Of a stretch of 64,000 nucleotides of DNA, positions 29,741 through 41,284 are shown piece after piece. The position numbers and the translations under genes are program-made. A model generated the notes under the pieces. The model was not told where the DNA came from and searched no databases. It saw only the letters and a program-made list of their open reading frames with translations. The stretch is from Paragorgia papillata (lineage: Eukaryota; Cnidaria; Anthozoa; Scleralcyonacea; Coralliidae). Positions within the stretch are counted from its first letter, which is position 1, and every line of letters starts with the position of its first letter. Location of the stretch: positions 2,816,001 to 2,880,000 of the forward strand of contig JAWNZC010000265.1 of assembly GCA_035771165.1 (NCBI GenBank). Direction: 5' to 3'.

Positions 29741-31166
29741 GTTAAAATGGGTACAAGCTTTTGGCATTGCAGGGCCAAACGAAGAGTGTGATACGCTGCA
29801 TTTAGTAATAACATGTAGAAGCAGTGAGGTTCCCTGTATGGCTGAACTAAAGAAACAATTTGGAAAAGAAATTGTTTTCTACGTGGAATTCGTTCCAGGA
29901 ACAGATGACGAACACTTTCAGTTTCTGGTAAATGAAAATAACCACGCCAGCGCGTCAATCCATACATCCAAGTCGGATCAAGCGAGGGACCCAATGTCTG
30001 GTGATGGAATCTATATTCATGGTGATAGTCCAAAGCGTTACGGTACTATAGGTGTATTTGCCTGCAAAGACGGTGAGGAGATAAAACATTACGCCACAAC
30101 ATGTTATCATGTTTGCTACAATGGCAGAAAGAAGCGGTTACCCAAGAATCGAGCAAGGAAGCACAGAATATTATGTCAAGATAGCGAAAATTTGTGTTCG
30201 TCTACTCGCAAATCGAAGTACTGCTATAGACTTAACAGAAAAAATAAACAAAAGGAAGGTCCGGGCGGTAACAAAGATGCGGAGAAAGACGAGAAAGAAC
30301 CAGAAGGAAAGGAGAAGAAACAAGAGCAGGAAGAGGAAGAAGAGAAGGAAGAAGAGGAAGAAGAGAAGGAAGAAGAGGAAGAAGAGAAGGAAGAAGAGGA
30401 AGAAGAGAAGGAAGAGGAAGAAGAGAAGGAAGAAGAGAAAGAGAAGGAAGAAAAAACGGGGGGCCAAATAGTAAACGGGGAGAATAATGTCGGCGAAGGG
30501 ATGGAAGTAGAGGACAAAGAAGGAAGCAAAGAAGATAAGGAGAAAGAGAAAGGAAAACAAGAAGTTGAGGATCGGAGTAAAAAGAAAAAACCCTGTAAAA
30601 CGGTAGAAATAAAAGGGGGTGTGCTGGGGAAATTTTTATGGGGAACGTTTGGCGAATTCCACGATATTTCCGTGGTGGAGATACACAATCATGTACCATG
30701 TGCCTGCAGAATCGATGATATTACTTGCAACAGATTAGCCATAAAGAGCGAAATTGACGACGAATTAGAAAAGCCGGGTGACGTGATTGTTAAAAAAACG
30801 GGTTGTGCAAGTGGAACAACAAAGGGCGTCCTTATTCAACGAGGCCATATTAGGTTGTCAGGTCGGAAGGGTCCATTCTTAAAAAATGGTTACCTAATCA
30901 AAAATTTAGCTGGATCTAAATCTTTTGCAAGGGATGGTGATTCCGGTTCCATAGTAAAACTGGTGGTGGGCGAAGAGAATCTCCCGTTTGCTTACCTTGT
31001 TTATTCATCGTTGGAAAAGGTTGGTCGAGCTAAGGACCCTGAGAAAGTATATTTTTGCTTTGATTTATCCGAAAGTTTTGAAGAGTTCACTAAATATGAA
31101 AGGAAAAAGAATCCTCATATTCTTACCAAATTATGTTTGACTTCATGCGCCAGTAGTCCAAGTTAA
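29741..31166 (+). CDS. Intracellular trypsin-fold serine protease, terminal exon
   Basis: Opens after GAAATTTTAG; phase 2 in; stop TAA at 31164. The part from 29838 (an internal ATG) is 442 codons. Numbered from there, a chymotrypsin-like triad is visible: H91 in YATTCYHVC, D276 in HDISVV and S369 in ARDGDSGS, with a GCASGTTKG strand before the serine loop. There is no signal peptide or zymogen cleavage segment, so a cytosolic enzyme is likely. Between His and Asp lies about 110 residues of charged low complexity (EEEEEEK units, 158-207; K/E-rich to 250). Family knowledge: cytosolic trypsin-like domains of this type are found at the C-termini of metazoan and bacterial conflict and cell-death proteins. 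The upstream partner of this chain is inferred to be Schlafen-like. AATAAA follows at 31259. Confidence 0.75.
30320..30460 (+). repeat. GAA/GAG-rich coding minisatellite
   Basis: About 18-base units (GAGGAAGAAGAGAAGGAA) encode the glutamate/lysine tract of the protease exon. Long minus-strand frames here (30171-30699) are only the complement of this tract. Confidence 0.85.
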
Positions 31167-31258
31167 AAAACGAGTGATTATTCAGAATCTATAATGATTG
31201 ACGGATTTGATTTGAAAACAAAAACTTTTAAAAACTGTATGCTTATACTTGCTTGATC

Positions 31259-31264
31259 AATAAA
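31259..31264 (+). terminator. Polyadenylation signal of the protease gene
   Basis: AATAAA 93 bases after the stop codon, with GT-rich sequence (GTTTGTTCGG) about 20 bases further on. Confidence 0.65.
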
Positions 31265-31279
31265 ATTAAGGCTTTGCTA

Positions 31280-32012
31280 CAAGTTTGTTCGGAATTTAGT
31301 TTTGCATATTCACAAGCTGTTACGTAATGAAGTAAACTTATAATTTACAATAACGGTATTAAGATTTATTTAGTCATTTAGGACCGAATTAAGAATATAG
31401 ATAGAAGGGCAATCCCTTAGTTTTTGTTATCACAAAGTCCGCATTACAGTATTTGTTTTTGTATTAGTGTATTATTGTATTGTACAAACATGAAACTGGA
31501 CAAATCGAACTCTTTCTTAAAAATGTTGATAACAATTTCAGTCATATTTGCATGTAAGTAGTCGACCTAGTAATCTTTTACGTACTGTTTGTCTTTTCGT
31601 TGCGTATATATATATATAAGTAGGGTTTTAATTACTTAAATTGTAATTCTAGATCGCTTTTTTAATTGTATTTACAGGAATATAAAACTGAACTAAAGAA
31701 ACTATTTGTAAATATCGTGTTTTTTGTCACCGTTTTTGTGTCACTGCTTCTATTGAAGCTGTGGCACTATGTCATGAGATGAGGTTCCGATTGGGTGATG
31801 AATTTCCGTGTTAACATTTCGGACGTTATCGGTACTTATGGATCCAATCAGAACACGAATTGCACTTCGGGTTAGGCGGGCAAGTACGACAGTGCTGTGG
31901 CCTGTGGGTCACGTGGCAGTGTTCTTATCCGGGACTTTCAGTTGTTTTTTTGCAATTTTGTGGCCTCGTGTTGTTCAAAGTACAGTAAAAAGACAAGTTA
32001 AGAAAGTAAGTC
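31280..32012. other. No gene seen
   Basis: AT-rich; a short (TA)n run at 31605-31618. A 71-codon frame at 31808-32023 may belong to the unknown block that follows, but nothing supports it alone. Confidence 0.4.
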
Positions 32013-32868
32013 ATGCATTTTAATAAATTTAGAAATCTGATTTGGCAGCGCTTTCGACTACTGTGTAATGCTGGTGGATTGAAAGGGTTTCCTAGTTCTG
32101 GAGTAACTAGTGCTCTTTGGCGGTTAAGGCCAGAACTGATCGAGAGTGGTTTGCAAAGCACCAGTCGAATTCAAACCAACTTAAGGCTTATAGCTGAAAA
32201 TCCCCGAGCAGGTAACATAAAACTCTTTCGGGAGGCAAAATTTATTCCCTGTGTGGGAACCAAAAAATATCTCCTTCGGGAGACCAAGTTTATAATTCCA
32301 TGTTTTTCCACCTTAAAACTCGTTCGGGGGATACAATTGATTCTATTTGTGAGAACAGAAAATATCTTACGAGATTCAAAAGTCGTTCTTTTCGAGATAA
32401 ACAATACAGAATTTGCTCGGAGAGCAACACTGCTAATGCCGATGCCGATGGAGTGCATATTTAGCACTGATAGCAGACCTACATGTAGTTCGTCTCCGAA
32501 GATGACAAAATATGAAACCTCCATTCACCAAGCTGAAGCACATTCGAAGGCTTTGTGTTTATAGTGAGATAAGTATGGATATAGAGTTTGATAAATCGAG
32601 TACTGTTATTAAGAAAACAGCGACTGGGTATATGCCACATTTGTTTGCCTTCACTAGTAGATCAACAATCAAGCAATTTACTAGTTCGTCAAAACTTTAT
32701 AGTAAGAGATTTAGACATCGTGATCGAGAACCTTCAAGAGTAAACATGAAAAAAGTAATGTCTTGCTTGGGGAAAAGATCGTTAAAACAAAAGGTTAAGT
32801 CTGTTATAAGAAAATCTGTTCCCAAAACATCAAAGCTATATAATATTTCAAGCAATTACAAGTCATAA
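32013..32868 (+). pseudogene. Unknown protein remnant upstream of the 2A/OTU fragment
   Basis: Two overlapping frames (183 and 118 codons) on the same strand, the second basic at its end (MKKVMSCLGKRSLKQKVKSV). Composition is protein-like, but I recognise no domain. Proximity and orientation suggest it could be the upstream part of the polyprotein whose 2A peptide lies at 33069; that is inference. Confidence 0.3.
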
Positions 32869-32999
32869 TTGGTTTGCGAGTTAAGTACATAGAAGCAATA
32901 GTTTCTTTACCAAATATTTGGCCGTGGGTTTAAAAAAGTATAAGGTTAAACGTCTGTTCAAACCGGAATATGCAAAAACAATTGCCATAAACTTCTTGA

Positions 33000-33281
33000 G
33001 TTGTCAGCAATTGTATATCCAAAAACGATTTTTCGTTCTGTGCATCAAGAAGAAAGTTATTAATATCCGGTGATATTGAATCAAACCCAGGTCCTCTTGC
33101 AACAGAAAATAACACAACAAAAGAAATGTTTGGTTTAGACCCATCTGTGATATTAACAATAAGATTAAGTGAACTTGGATTGAAACCATTTGATGTTGGC
33201 GGTGGAGGTGACTGCTTTTTTAAAGCTGTTTCACATCAACTGTTTGATACTCCAGACTATCACTTTTCTATTCGATGCTAA
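33000..33281 (+). pseudogene. 2A-peptide plus OTU-protease fragment
   Basis: 93 open codons. KLLISGDIESNPGP (GDIESNPGP at 33069-33095) matches the D-x-E-x-N-P-G-P signature of 2A ribosome-skipping peptides. After about 35 residues, FDVGGGGDCFFKAVSHQLF matches the start of an OTU cysteine protease: D-x-C with the catalytic Cys, then the helix. The frame ends before the catalytic His, so the copy is truncated. Family knowledge: OTU domains occur in Helitron/Helentron and some retroelement polyproteins, and 2A-like peptides in several non-LTR elements. Which element this came from is not clear here. Confidence 0.7.
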
Positions 33282-34834
33282 GTTAATGTTATCATTATTT
33301 TTGTTTTATTGAACTTTATGCTCTTGAAATTTATTATTGAACTTTTTATAGTTGCTGTACCTGTTCATCCGTTCATATTATTAATTAAAAAGAGTTAAAA
33401 CTTTATAGTTGCTGTACTTGTTCATATTATTAATTAAAAAAAAAGTTAAAAACAATGATGTAGTAAAGCCTCGACTCTTTACCTTTTAGTTCACACTTTA
33501 CTTAACGACCATGTCAAAGCGCAATCATTCCTACTGCAGAGCCCAACATCTCTTATGGCTACCGCCAGAAACAGTAACGCGGGCTATTGGAAGGGGTGGC
33601 AGTAATACTCGAACACAAAATAGAGCAGACCTTCTGCCACTCCTGCTCACTCCGTGACAGTACAGTACCGATTTTCAACATTCATGCCTTGTTTACTCAT
33701 CAACGTTAAAAATAGCGAATGATATTCCTATTTTCGAATCTCATTAATTTGTTTATAAAGTTGCCCAATTTTTTAAGTTCCTTACGTTTCTCTCTGACGA
33801 TAGCTTTAAGACGATTTCCATCAACACATTTTTGCCAAAAAATGTTGTAGTAATCCGTCGCTCTGTTCTTTCAATGCACAGTTTATGCAAAACCACTCAG
33901 ATGTATTAGCAGTGACACATGTACACTCTGTGTACCTATTTTTGCTTTTGTCTTCCACGGCATTGCCTTAACAAAAAAATGTTCTGAGGACTCATGCCGA
34001 TCTTTGGTCTGAAAGCCAGTAAGTAAAGAGTTAACACTATTTTCGTAGATAATATTAATCTTCCTATATCAGTTTTTTACTATACACTATAGCCTATCAC
34101 CTGTTTTATATCTTTTCAAATTTCAAATTTGAATTTTGTAATCCTACTTTGACCATTGTAATCTAACACTTAGCTTATCAGTTTATTTTTTCCCTGTAAA
34201 TATAAAGAACATTGATATTTTATTTTAGTCACTTGGTCTGATGATGACTTTGGAATAGAGTCGAAATATTACCATAGTCTTGTTTTTTATCCATATCTTG
34301 AGTTTTTCAAGATGTTTATCTTCGGATTGTGTTTTAATTTATATTAAGACACGAATGCATAAGCATGTTATCCAGTAGGACTATACCATTACAAACCTCA
34401 ACGAAGTTAAACTGTTTAGTTAAACGTTTTCTTATATTTTACAAAAAAACGCCAGTAAAATCACGCAGGTGATGTACACTCGACTCTGCAGACAATTTTA
34501 AATGGACGCGCTGAATCGCTTCGTGGTCGCTTTGCTCCCGTGTGAAGATGTGTGACGTAATTTATTGAGTTGTGACGTAGCGAGCACATGTTGTCGTTGA
34601 TAGAGGTCTTGAGATGATGAGTTTTGATCTGTAGTGTGACGGAAGTGATTTATAGATTCAAGGTGATTTGTGATTGCGAGTATACTGAGTGAATAAAGAA
34701 AAGAAGTCCCGTGTGCTTCGTTACATGGTCGCGCACGTTCTCACGTGATTTTGTATTGACCAATGATAAAAAGGAATTACCTATCGTGTGATCATGCGCG
34801 GCTAGTAACTAAATAATCCAAACATTGAAATAAA

Positions 34835-34990
34835 AGTAGCGTGCTGCGTAGGCAGTGTTGAAACAACAATCAAAATATAGTAAGGTTAGATATACTGGTC
34901 TGCCGAAACAGAGAACGTGGGAGCCTAACGTTTCGAGCGAAGTCCCTTCGTCAAAGAGAAACGTAAAGAGTGTAAACAAACAACGAGCTT
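34835..34990 (-). repeat. GTTTCGAGCG repeat family, copy at 34.9 kb
   Basis: GTGCTGCGTAGGCAGTGTTG ... ATAGTAAGGTTAGATATACT ... GCCGAAACAGAGAACGTGGG ... AACGTTTCGAGCGAAGTCCC..TTCGTCAAAGAG. Same blocks as 44195-44350. On the minus strand it reads TTGACGAAGG..CGCTCGAAACG, reminiscent of a hammerhead core with substitutions. Confidence 0.7.
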
Positions 34991-35968
34991 ATATAAGAAA
35001 GATAATCATGTGACCAAAAATAAGCCAATCAGATAAAAATAACAATCTATATATTAATAGCCGTGTCTGTCCGTCCGCGGAAAAGCTAGAAAACCACCGG
35101 GCCCATTCAAACTAAACCACTACCAAAACTAAGCCTAAACTTCGACAGTGTGCAATGGGTGTATGGCTTTTGAAAAGATTAGCGTTTTCACTTTCGAAAG
35201 AACGAAAACGTTCACCCATCGCTAACTTGGCGGCCATTTTGGATTATGACCACAACAGGTAGCCCAATACTCACAACCATCGCCTTCGCTTTTTGCAGAG
35301 CGGGGGAAAAGTAATGTAACCATGAAACATGACAGAAGAAGTTGTAATAACGTTTCTTTTGTTAATTTTGAAAGGAATAATATACAAAATAACAGAATCA
35401 AACCCGAAGCTGTGCCACACGGCCCACATGAGTGCATGACTCTTGACTCTATATGGCCACAGGAGCCCGATCCAGTCACTTCAACAATCCTATGTTGATC
35501 TTGCCCCTACCTTGTATCTCTAAACAAAGAGACCTTCCTAAAAACATGTTCTTTTTCAAGACCGTGAATTCTTCACGGGTAACCACGAGTAACAAATTAA
35601 TAATTAGATGCGAAAAAATTAGCCAATCAGAGCAAAATAACTAAATAACCCGTAACTAAATGTTAAACTCGGGGTTGCGATGGTTAAGCATGACTGACAA
35701 AGACAGTATAAAAACATCAACAGGTTCCGTGTCCCTATCCAGAATTTCAAATGAAAACGGGAAACTCACAAGTCACTTTAGAATCTTTCAAGGTAGTCTT
35801 TTCTGGATATTTACCAGCTAGTTATACTAACGTTTCGTTGCGACATGCAACAAATCCAGATTAAGTTAGTCGGATATCTTGCAGGCTAAACTCAACCCAC
35901 CATTGGGTACCCTCGTGCTAGACAGAGATTCCCTAACCTCTGTCTAGCAGGGTAACCATTGGACTGTT

Positions 35969-35995
35969 AACTCCAATTCATGATGATGATGATGG

Positions 35996-36030
<35 letters not shown>
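35969..36030. repeat. (ATG)n microsatellite
   Basis: About twenty GAT/ATG units with one GGT interruption. Confidence 0.9.
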
Positions 36031-36032
<2 letters not shown>

Positions 36033-36303
36033 TGTTTGTTGATGAGAGCGGGCGATGCGATTGTAGAAGGGTGATCCCAATCTGGGTTATGTCAGGTCTA
36101 AGCAATTAAGTGTGTTGTACCTCTTCCTTTATATTTCAATTGGCGTTTACGCCAGCAAATAAATAAACGTGCGACAGATTTGCTTGCGTAGACGACCTTA
36201 CCGGGGGTTTAACGTATTTGAATAGAGCAAAAAAAGTTAGTTGTTTTGGATTGAATCGTTCCTGGTTCCTGAGTCCCACGCCGCCAAGGTGTTAAAATGA
36301 ACG

Positions 36304-36660
36304 ACTACAGGAGGAAACCGGAGTATGGTAGAGTCAAACTGGAGCACTCTTCTTACATGCGGCCAAGGTGAATTTTTTTAATCAGATAACTGCACCGTGC
36401 AGGAATCGAACCCGGTTCGCAGAGGTGAAAGGCACGTGCACTAACCACTGTGCCACCAACACCCCAAGATCTAGGTGTTGATTTTACGGAGGGAGGAAAA
36501 CCGGAGAACCCTGCGAAAAACTCTCATAGCACAGGAGAGATCAACTTCAAGTCTACTCACGAATTCCAAGCTCGACAACGGAGTCATTCCCAAGCGGTCA
36601 CCCATCCAAGTGTTAACCCTATCCAACTGGGCTTAACTTTTGGACATTTCCAGACGCGTG
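36304..36660 (-). mobile_element. Composite SINE with 5S-like and tRNA-like parts, copy 1
   Basis: On the minus strand a 5S rRNA-like internal-promoter segment (about 36645-36580, with TTGGATGGGTGACCGCTTGG) is followed by a tRNA-like segment (36456-36390): GGCACAGTGGTTAGTGC as box A and GGTTCGATTCC as box B. A tail containing CCGGTTTTCCTCC repeats lies between and after them. Both are pol III promoter modules. Compared with copy 2 a ~26-bp piece beside the 5S-like part is missing. Confidence 0.75.
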
Positions 36661-36689
36661 GCACAAGACTGAAGAATTGTAGTAAATAT

Positions 36690-36805
36690 ATCTTATTAGA
36701 TGTTTTGGTGTGTAGTATCACTGTATATTTTTACGAGTTGTGCCAAAATACAAACAACTCGTAAAAATAAACCGCGATACTACACACCAAAACATCTAAT
36801 AAGAG
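36690..36805. repeat. Long hairpin inside the duplicated block
   Basis: Arms TTATTAGATGTTTTGGTGTG..TAGTATCACTGTATATTTTTACGAGTT and their complement are separated by GTGCCAAAATACAAAC. About 48-bp arms, nearly perfect; conserved also in copy 2 (46836-46955). MITE-like. Confidence 0.85.
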
Positions 36806-37274
36806 ATTTATTATACAACTGCTCTGCTCAACCAATTTTTATGGAAAAAGAAAACTTTAAAAAGGCCAGAGAAGTAGCGTGACTTGCACCAGGACAAAAT
36901 AATAAGCACACATGAAGTAGTCTCCCGTGTGATAAATTTGATTGGCTAACAATCCAAATAACCAGTGCAAATAACTAACTATCGAAATATCGCTGTATAT
37001 TTGCACTAATTTTTAGCGTTAACTGTCCTCGATTAGTTAATTGTGCATGTAAGGTCGTTAACAACTTGCCCAATTATCCAGCGTTAATCTTTTTTTATTT
37101 AGCCTACTCTGTGGTTTTGATAATGTTTTCTCAAAGGAGAGAGAAGAATAGAGACGCCTAAAAGTCGAGTCATTTGTCGCCAGTTTATCGTAATTGCCGC
37201 GCCCTTCTCAATAATAATTAGCGTTGTGATAAAATACAATTATTGGATGACACTTTCTTGATATCTTGGCAAGA

Positions 37275-37590
37275 ATTAGTGTGAGATTGGTCTAAACGAG
37301 TGTGAGATTGATCTAAACGAGTGAGAGATTGATCTAAACGAGTGAGAGATTGATCTAAACGAGTGAGAGATTGATCTAAACGAGTGAGAGATTGATCTAA
37401 ACGAGTGAGAGATTGATCTAAACGAGTGAGAGATTGATCTAAACGAGTGAGAGATTGATCTAAACGAGTAAGAGATTGATCTAAACGAGTGAGAGATTGA
37501 TCTAAACGAGTGAGAGATTGATCTAAATGAGTGAGAGATTGATTTAAACGAGTGTGAGATTGATCCAAACGAGTGTGAGATTGTCAGCTG
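37275..37590. repeat. 21-bp minisatellite, copy 1
   Basis: About fifteen head-to-tail units of GAGTGAGAGATTGATCTAAAC with few differences. The minus-strand 116-codon frame (DQSLTRL repeats) is a by-product of a period divisible by three. Confidence 0.95.
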
Positions 37591-40347
37591 AAATCAATAT
37601 ATGGCAGCCAGAGTACGATGAAGATTTGAATGCTCACTGCAACACGAGCTTAGATGGTGAGTTTGAATAATAGGCCCTCTTCGGAATGACAGGATAAATG
37701 GTTTAAACCTAGGATTAGTACATGTTGTTTGTGAAAATTGTTCGTCTAGGTTACTAGTCTTGAGAAAGACTTGTTGATCGCTAAAAAAACAACTTCGCCG
37801 GCCTCAGCGGCGGTCATCGTCAGAGTCAAGTGAAATGTTTCTGTCAGGTTCGCCTTAAATACATTTTCTTGAGGACAAGAGAGTTTGTTAGCCAAAAATG
37901 CACAATAAAGTTCGATGAAATGGTCTTTCTTCAGCATCTAGAATTCTTGCATTGCCATTTTGAATGTGTAATCTGCCGTTGTTATTTTTTCTCTCCCCTT
38001 CCCAGATCCCCTTGCGAGTTTAGCCTAGCAGCGTACGATGTAACGACTGGGGACGAGTATGCTCAGCCAACTAATGATACAATTAGCAACGGCAACGATA
38101 GCAGTAAAAACAGCAACTGACCGCGAAATAAATCCTAGAGATGCTTTTAATTCACCACCAGATTCAGAGAACCTAATTCCATTGACAAACAAATCTTTCA
38201 TCGGCTTATACAATGTTATTATGTTGAGTGCGGTTGTACCAAGCGATTTTATAAACACTGTTATACCAATTGCCAAGCCATAGCCTTACTGGTTGTCTCG
38301 TGACGACATTGTTTAATCTTATTGGATGTTTTAAAGGGTGTGTCGAATAACCTTCTCTTATTGGTTATTTCAACGGGGATTACCCTTGTGTCAATGGGAC
38401 TTTCCTAGCTTGACTTTTGCTGCATGGGGCTTTCCCAGTATACGACTTTGCTTTTAGTTTCCTGGGATATCCCCAGAGGGAATTTCCCTGGCTTTTTTTG
38501 GGTATTTCCAGTACGGCTTTAGTTGGGGTCGCACGCTATACGATTTTAGGTTTTATCGGCCAACTCAATTTTGCGCTTTTGACTAAAATCGTTACGTGAG
38601 CGGTGTCATACTGAGCAATATTTATCGGCCGATTTTAGTATTGGACAATATCAAACTGGTTTGATATTGTCCAATTAAAATCGGTCAAAATACCACACAA
38701 TTTTTATTGTTCACTGATCATTATTCGTCCTGACGTTATTTGGTTGGATGATCGTAAAAATGGTGGCTCCAGTTGCTAAAGATGTGATTGTCAGCTTTTA
38801 CATGTTAATGGAGCACACTTGTATGGTAAACACCATACAAGCGCATGAGAAGAGCGACGTTTGACCTGGGCCTTAGCGAATTTTACCGAAATGATCGCTT
38901 GCATGTAGGGTTCGGAACAGAACGTTTCAAAGGTGACAGGGGCAGACACATGTATAAGTTCTGTACGCCCACCTATTTTTTGAGTTATTCCCCAGTACGG
39001 CTTTCTTTGCATTGTCTTGGTCATTTGGCAAATCTAAGCAGCTGTTTCGCTCATCAGCACAGTCAAGCCAATTAGTGACCTTAGCACATCCAGAATAAGG
39101 TATATATGTACCACAGTCTCAAGGATGGGATGTGGGATATACCACACTGATCTAATAAACAAATACTCGATTTTTGTCTTGATTCCTCATGCGAGTCTGC
39201 TATTCAATAGTATATATTAAATATATTTATATATATATATTTATATATATATTTATATATTTATATAAAAATGTTGGTGAAAAAACTCCAGGAAAAAGTT
39301 GGGGAAAGCTGATAAAAAGTCAAGAGAAAAGTTGAGAAAGAAGTTGGAAAAAAATGTCAATTAAAAGTGTAGAAACAAATCAGAAAAGGTTTATTGCATT
39401 GTTTTCAGTTAACAATTACAGACAGCCTGCCCAAACTTCCCCCAACATCACTTTTTCTTTTGCACTGAATCCATGCCATTCCTGAATTTCTTAGACAATC
39501 TTTCGCGCCTGTAAAAAGAAAATTCAAAATTAGGGTCTTATTTAACTCCGAGCAACAGATCAACATGACAGGAGCATTCACTTAAAATTTCAAGTATATA
39601 TGCTGTATAGTCTTTGAGCTATATAAACTTTTAAAATTTGCCATGGCTTATCCATTTTTGAAGAAATTAATCGCTCGGTTAGAGTGCTTGATGACGTCAT
39701 GCAGTTGCACAACAACGCATGACAACATCGGTTCTTATAAAATTAATATTAATCCGACGGCATGCCGCATGCATCATCTGCCCTATAAATTCAATCCTAG
39801 TCAGACGTTTTGTTAGCGATTGAACCCAAACACTGTAAATGCTTCTTATACCAAACATGGCCGCCATGACGTCAAGTGCAAACCAAGAATAGACTATAGT
39901 TTGTGCGGGAGGCAAAATTTTGTCTTCTGGCTGTCTTTTCTGAAACTTACCACATTTTCAACCATTTTCGTTTTTCAATGTTTCCGTTGGGCCGTTTTTC
40001 ATAATCATCGATGCCCTTAGGCATACGAAGAGAGCTAGATAAATTACAAGTAATTACACACGTTTAGTGATAGTATGGCTACATGCATACATTCAAGTGC
40101 AAATTTTTATTAAGTACTTTCGATAAGCACTCTCAAAGAAAATCATACTTCTCTAAAAAGTCATACAGTGTGATGTCATAAGTATGACATTTGCATATCA
40201 AACAAACCTGAATATCTCAAGAATGAAGCAAGGAAACGAAATTCTACGAAAGATGGTACGTTGTCCTTTTAAGTGTTCTTTCAAATGCAATCATAAAAAA
40301 CTGGGGTGAAATTTCGCTGCATTGGCACTTTAACAATGAATGATATT
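37591..40347. other. No supported gene
   Basis: Small frames at 37830-38283 (both strands, one with two hydrophobic stretches on the minus strand) lack splice or family support. 39217-39262 is an AT microsatellite. Sequence around 38385-38520 has loosely repeated GGCTTTCCCAG-like pieces. Confidence 0.45.
39217..39265. repeat. AT-rich (ATATTT)n microsatellite
   Basis: ATATTTATATATATATTTATA-type units. Confidence 0.9.
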
Positions 40348-41172
40348 TAACAATTATTCACCGAAGTGGAGGTGAATACCTTACATTGGTCAGGCCACAG
40401 TTGGAATTCTCATCAGAATTGTGGTCCCCTTCAGAAGTAAAATATCAACTTATGTTGGAAGGGGTACAACGCAGAGCTACAAAGTTCGTTTTAAATTACC
40501 CTGCTGACACTGACTATAAAGAACGTTGATTAAACTCAACCTTCTACCACTTGATGTCAGGCGAAATATGAAAGATTTGTTATTCTTTTTTAAGTGTAGA
40601 GCAGGTCTTTTGGATATTCAATTACCAGATTATGTACAGAACCGACCAGCTCCTAAATATAACATTAGATCTTATTATGTGAATAATTTTATTGATTTTA
40701 AATGTAGAACTCAATATTTTAAAAATTCCTATTTTCCTCGAGTTGTAACAAAGTGGAACTTATTGGATAGTGAACTTAAAACAATTGGTAGCTTTAGTCT
40801 TTTTAAGCCAAAACTTTATCAGAAATTTTATAGGGAACTTAATCTTTACCAACTTCCACATAAATAGTTTGTATATTATTTTACTGATCTTTAATCTGTA
40901 ACAAATAGGTCTTATATAACTTCAAATATGTTTTACATTGGTAGTCATGTTCAATTGGGGCAATACCCTGTTTGGCCACCAGTTGCTTTAATTAATTATT
41001 TATTCATTTGTGTTTAGTTTTATATATAGATGCATGTATGTATAATTTTTGAAAGCAACAAAGTTGTTAAATACAAATACAAATAAATAGTGCTGCAGAT
41101 ACTGTCACTGAGCCGCGAAGTGGCGAGGTGAATATCTACACTATTCACCAACACTGAAGTGAATAATTGTTT
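40348..41172. mobile_element. MITE interrupted by a LINE 3' end
   Basis: Left end TTAACAATTATTCACCGAAG..TGGAGGTGAATA; right end GAGGTGAATATCTACACTAT..TCACCAACACTGAAGTGAATAATTGTT, inverted. The non-LTR fragment 40380-41090 lies inside. TTCACT motifs at the ends are inverted copies. Confidence 0.65.
40380..41090 (+). mobile_element. 5'-truncated non-LTR retrotransposon, C-terminal end
   Basis: From about 40381 the reading LVRPQLEFSSELWSPSEV, then VQRRATKFVLNYP, then (after a one-base shift near 40527) IKLNLLPLDVRRNMKDLLFF to a stop at 40867. This is the conserved tail after the RT of Jockey/CR1-type LINEs. A 3' UTR ends in ATACAAATACAAATAAATAG. 5' truncation is usual for LINEs. Confidence 0.85.
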
Positions 41173-41284
41173 TAGCATATACCTCATAAATGAAATAACA
41201 AGTTTAACATTATTATATTTTGGCACGTCTGTGACGCTAGAAACGTAACGTACTCGATATTTGTCGACAAAACAGTTTTTACAA

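Larger units (their letters stand above)
33282..36303. other. Gene-free stretch with one repeat and a trinucleotide run
   Basis: No exon or transposon domain recognised. 33345-33450 contains a direct duplication (TTTATAGTTGCTGTAC..GTTCAT..ATTATTAATTAAAAA, twice). 34835-34990 is a repeat copy and 35969-36030 a microsatellite. A proline-poor minus-strand frame at 35222-35479 has no support. Confidence 0.45.
36304..37580. repeat. Duplicated block, copy 1
   Basis: About 1.28 kb that recurs, with a few percent divergence and an insertion, at 46396-47165 plus 48409-48990. Contents in order: composite SINE (minus), a ~50-bp-arm hairpin (36690-36800), AT-rich spacer, and the 21-bp minisatellite. The copies are in the same orientation, 10 kb apart. 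Confidence 0.9.

Noticed and set aside
30171..30699. 129-155-codon Phe/Leu- and Ser-rich minus-strand frames
   Set aside because: Complement of the Glu/Lys tract in the protease exon.
36390..36456. A functional tRNA gene
   Set aside because: A and B boxes are present, but no acceptor or anticodon stem folds; a diverged copy is repeated at 46503-46573.
37218..37568. 116-codon DQSLTRL repeat protein; also the array as a possible CRISPR
   Set aside because: A 21-bp head-to-tail minisatellite with no spacers, in a eukaryotic genome; the frame is open only because 21 is divisible by three.
38025..38283. Membrane-protein-like frame (minus) and overlapping plus frame
   Set aside because: Neither has splice signals, a family match or conservation evidence.
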